From positions 1 to 6,511 of the forward strand of contig DNFT01000118.1 in the NCBI GenBank assembly GCA_003486385.1: a DNA stretch of 6,511 nucleotides, given 5' to 3'. The notes beneath the pieces were generated by a model, which was not told where the DNA came from, searched no databases, and was given only the letters and a program-made list of their open reading frames with translations. Both the position numbers and the translations under genes were made by a program. Each line of letters starts with the position of its first letter. Positions within the stretch are counted from its first letter, which is position 1. Source of the stretch: Eubacterium sp. GTDB taxonomy: Bacteria; Bacillota; Clostridia; Lachnospirales; Lachnospiraceae. Positions 6,235 to 6,511 of the stretch are shown one piece after another.

Positions 6235-6444
6235 TCAAAGCGGCATCGGTGTCCGGGCAGCCAGAATAACCGCCAGAATTGCAGCAATAAATGCCACCAC
6301 TCCTATGACTGCCAGCAGCTTTTTACTGAGTTTCTTCTTCGCAGCTTTGCAGACCAGTGCGGTGCAAGCCACGCAGACAGCAGCAACTCCAAGTGCAATT
6401 CCCAGCGTTTCCCACAGCCACGATAATTCATATAAAATTTTCAT
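6235..6444 (-). CDS. Small two-helix membrane protein of unknown function
   Basis: This is a 69-residue protein that I do not recognise. It has two hydrophobic segments, about residues 12-32 (with Cys24, Cys27 and Cys32) and 43-63. A strongly basic KAAKKKLSKK turn separates them, so by the positive-inside rule both termini should face outward and the turn the cytoplasm. The start at 6444 is supported by AAGGAGAGG on the minus strand, about seven bases upstream; a longer frame would need a TTG at 6471. It precedes aguA by 211 bases on the same strand, with the hairpin element in between and no clear terminator, so transcriptional linkage is possible but unproven. Holin-like or regulatory micro-protein roles cannot be excluded. 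Confidence 0.7.
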   Translation of the reverse strand: MKILYELSWLWETLGIALGVAAVCVACTALVCKAAKKKLSKKLLAVIGVVAFIAAILAVILAARTPMPL

Positions 6445-6451
6445 GTAACCA

Positions 6452-6460
6452 CCTCTCCTT
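6452..6460 (-). promoter_or_regulatory. Ribosome binding site that fixes the start of the small membrane protein
   Basis: AAGGAGAGG on the minus strand precedes the ATG at 6444 by seven bases. This supports the 69-residue start and makes the short gene more believable. Confidence 0.65.
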
Positions 6461-6491
6461 CTGTTGATCAATTTGAATTTGTAAATCTGAA

Positions 6492-6505
6492 TTTATCCCG
6501 ATAAA
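6492..6505. promoter_or_regulatory. Short palindrome upstream of the small membrane protein gene
   Basis: TTTATC and GATAAA are separated by CC, giving a 14-base dyad. It lies about 48 bases ahead of the start codon at the window edge, a plausible operator position. No convincing -35/-10 pair can be placed around it, so the role is unassigned. Confidence 0.25.
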
Positions 6506-6511
6506 GTCCTC

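Noticed and set aside
6466..6497. Repeated TGAATTT motif as an ArgR box
   Set aside because: The copies are direct repeats 14 bases apart and do not form the paired inverted arms expected of an ArgR operator.

Overview
The window looks like chromosomal DNA of a gut-type anaerobic Bacillota, most likely Lachnospiraceae. This rests on mid-range GC content, strong AGGAG-type ribosome binding sites, simple stem-loop terminators, and a large fused ATPase-permease typical of that group. The genus is not decided by the sequence. All five convincing genes lie on the minus strand, so the biology reads from right to left.

Upstream block (6511 to about 3051): a 69-residue two-helix membrane protein of unknown role (6235-6444) comes first. 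It is followed by a compact intergenic element of three hairpins (6124-6231). Then come agmatine deiminase aguA (4782-6023), an uncharacterised protein faintly resembling the CpcT/CpeT bilin-lyase family (4154-4702), and N-carbamoylputrescine amidase aguB (3141-4013). AguA and AguB together convert agmatine to putrescine through N-carbamoylputrescine, releasing two ammonia and one CO2. No putrescine carbamoyltransferase, carbamate kinase or agmatine/putrescine antiporter is in the window. This therefore looks like the biosynthetic or hydrolytic route rather than the energy-yielding agmatine deiminase pathway. A bidirectional-looking terminator (3051-3089) closes this block. The gaps of 80 and 140 bases inside it each contain a small palindrome.

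Downstream block (about 3050 to 176): a separate transcription unit encodes one 878-residue MacB/FtsX-type transporter (278-2914). It has an N-terminal ATPase, one membrane helix, a very large extracytoplasmic domain with a methionine/serine/glycine-rich stretch, and three C-terminal helices. It ends in a strong 15-bp-stem terminator (176-235). The remaining left edge (1-175) holds no gene, only two diverged copies of an ACATGT-bounded repeat and an isolated TATAAT.

The two agu genes are ordinary in themselves. The items most worth a second look are the uncharacterised gene embedded between aguA and aguB, the three-hairpin element ahead of aguA, and a 3 x 21-bp in-frame tandem repeat that adds a charged helical insert to AguA. 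I see no CRISPR array, tRNA, rRNA, transposase or recognisable defence system.
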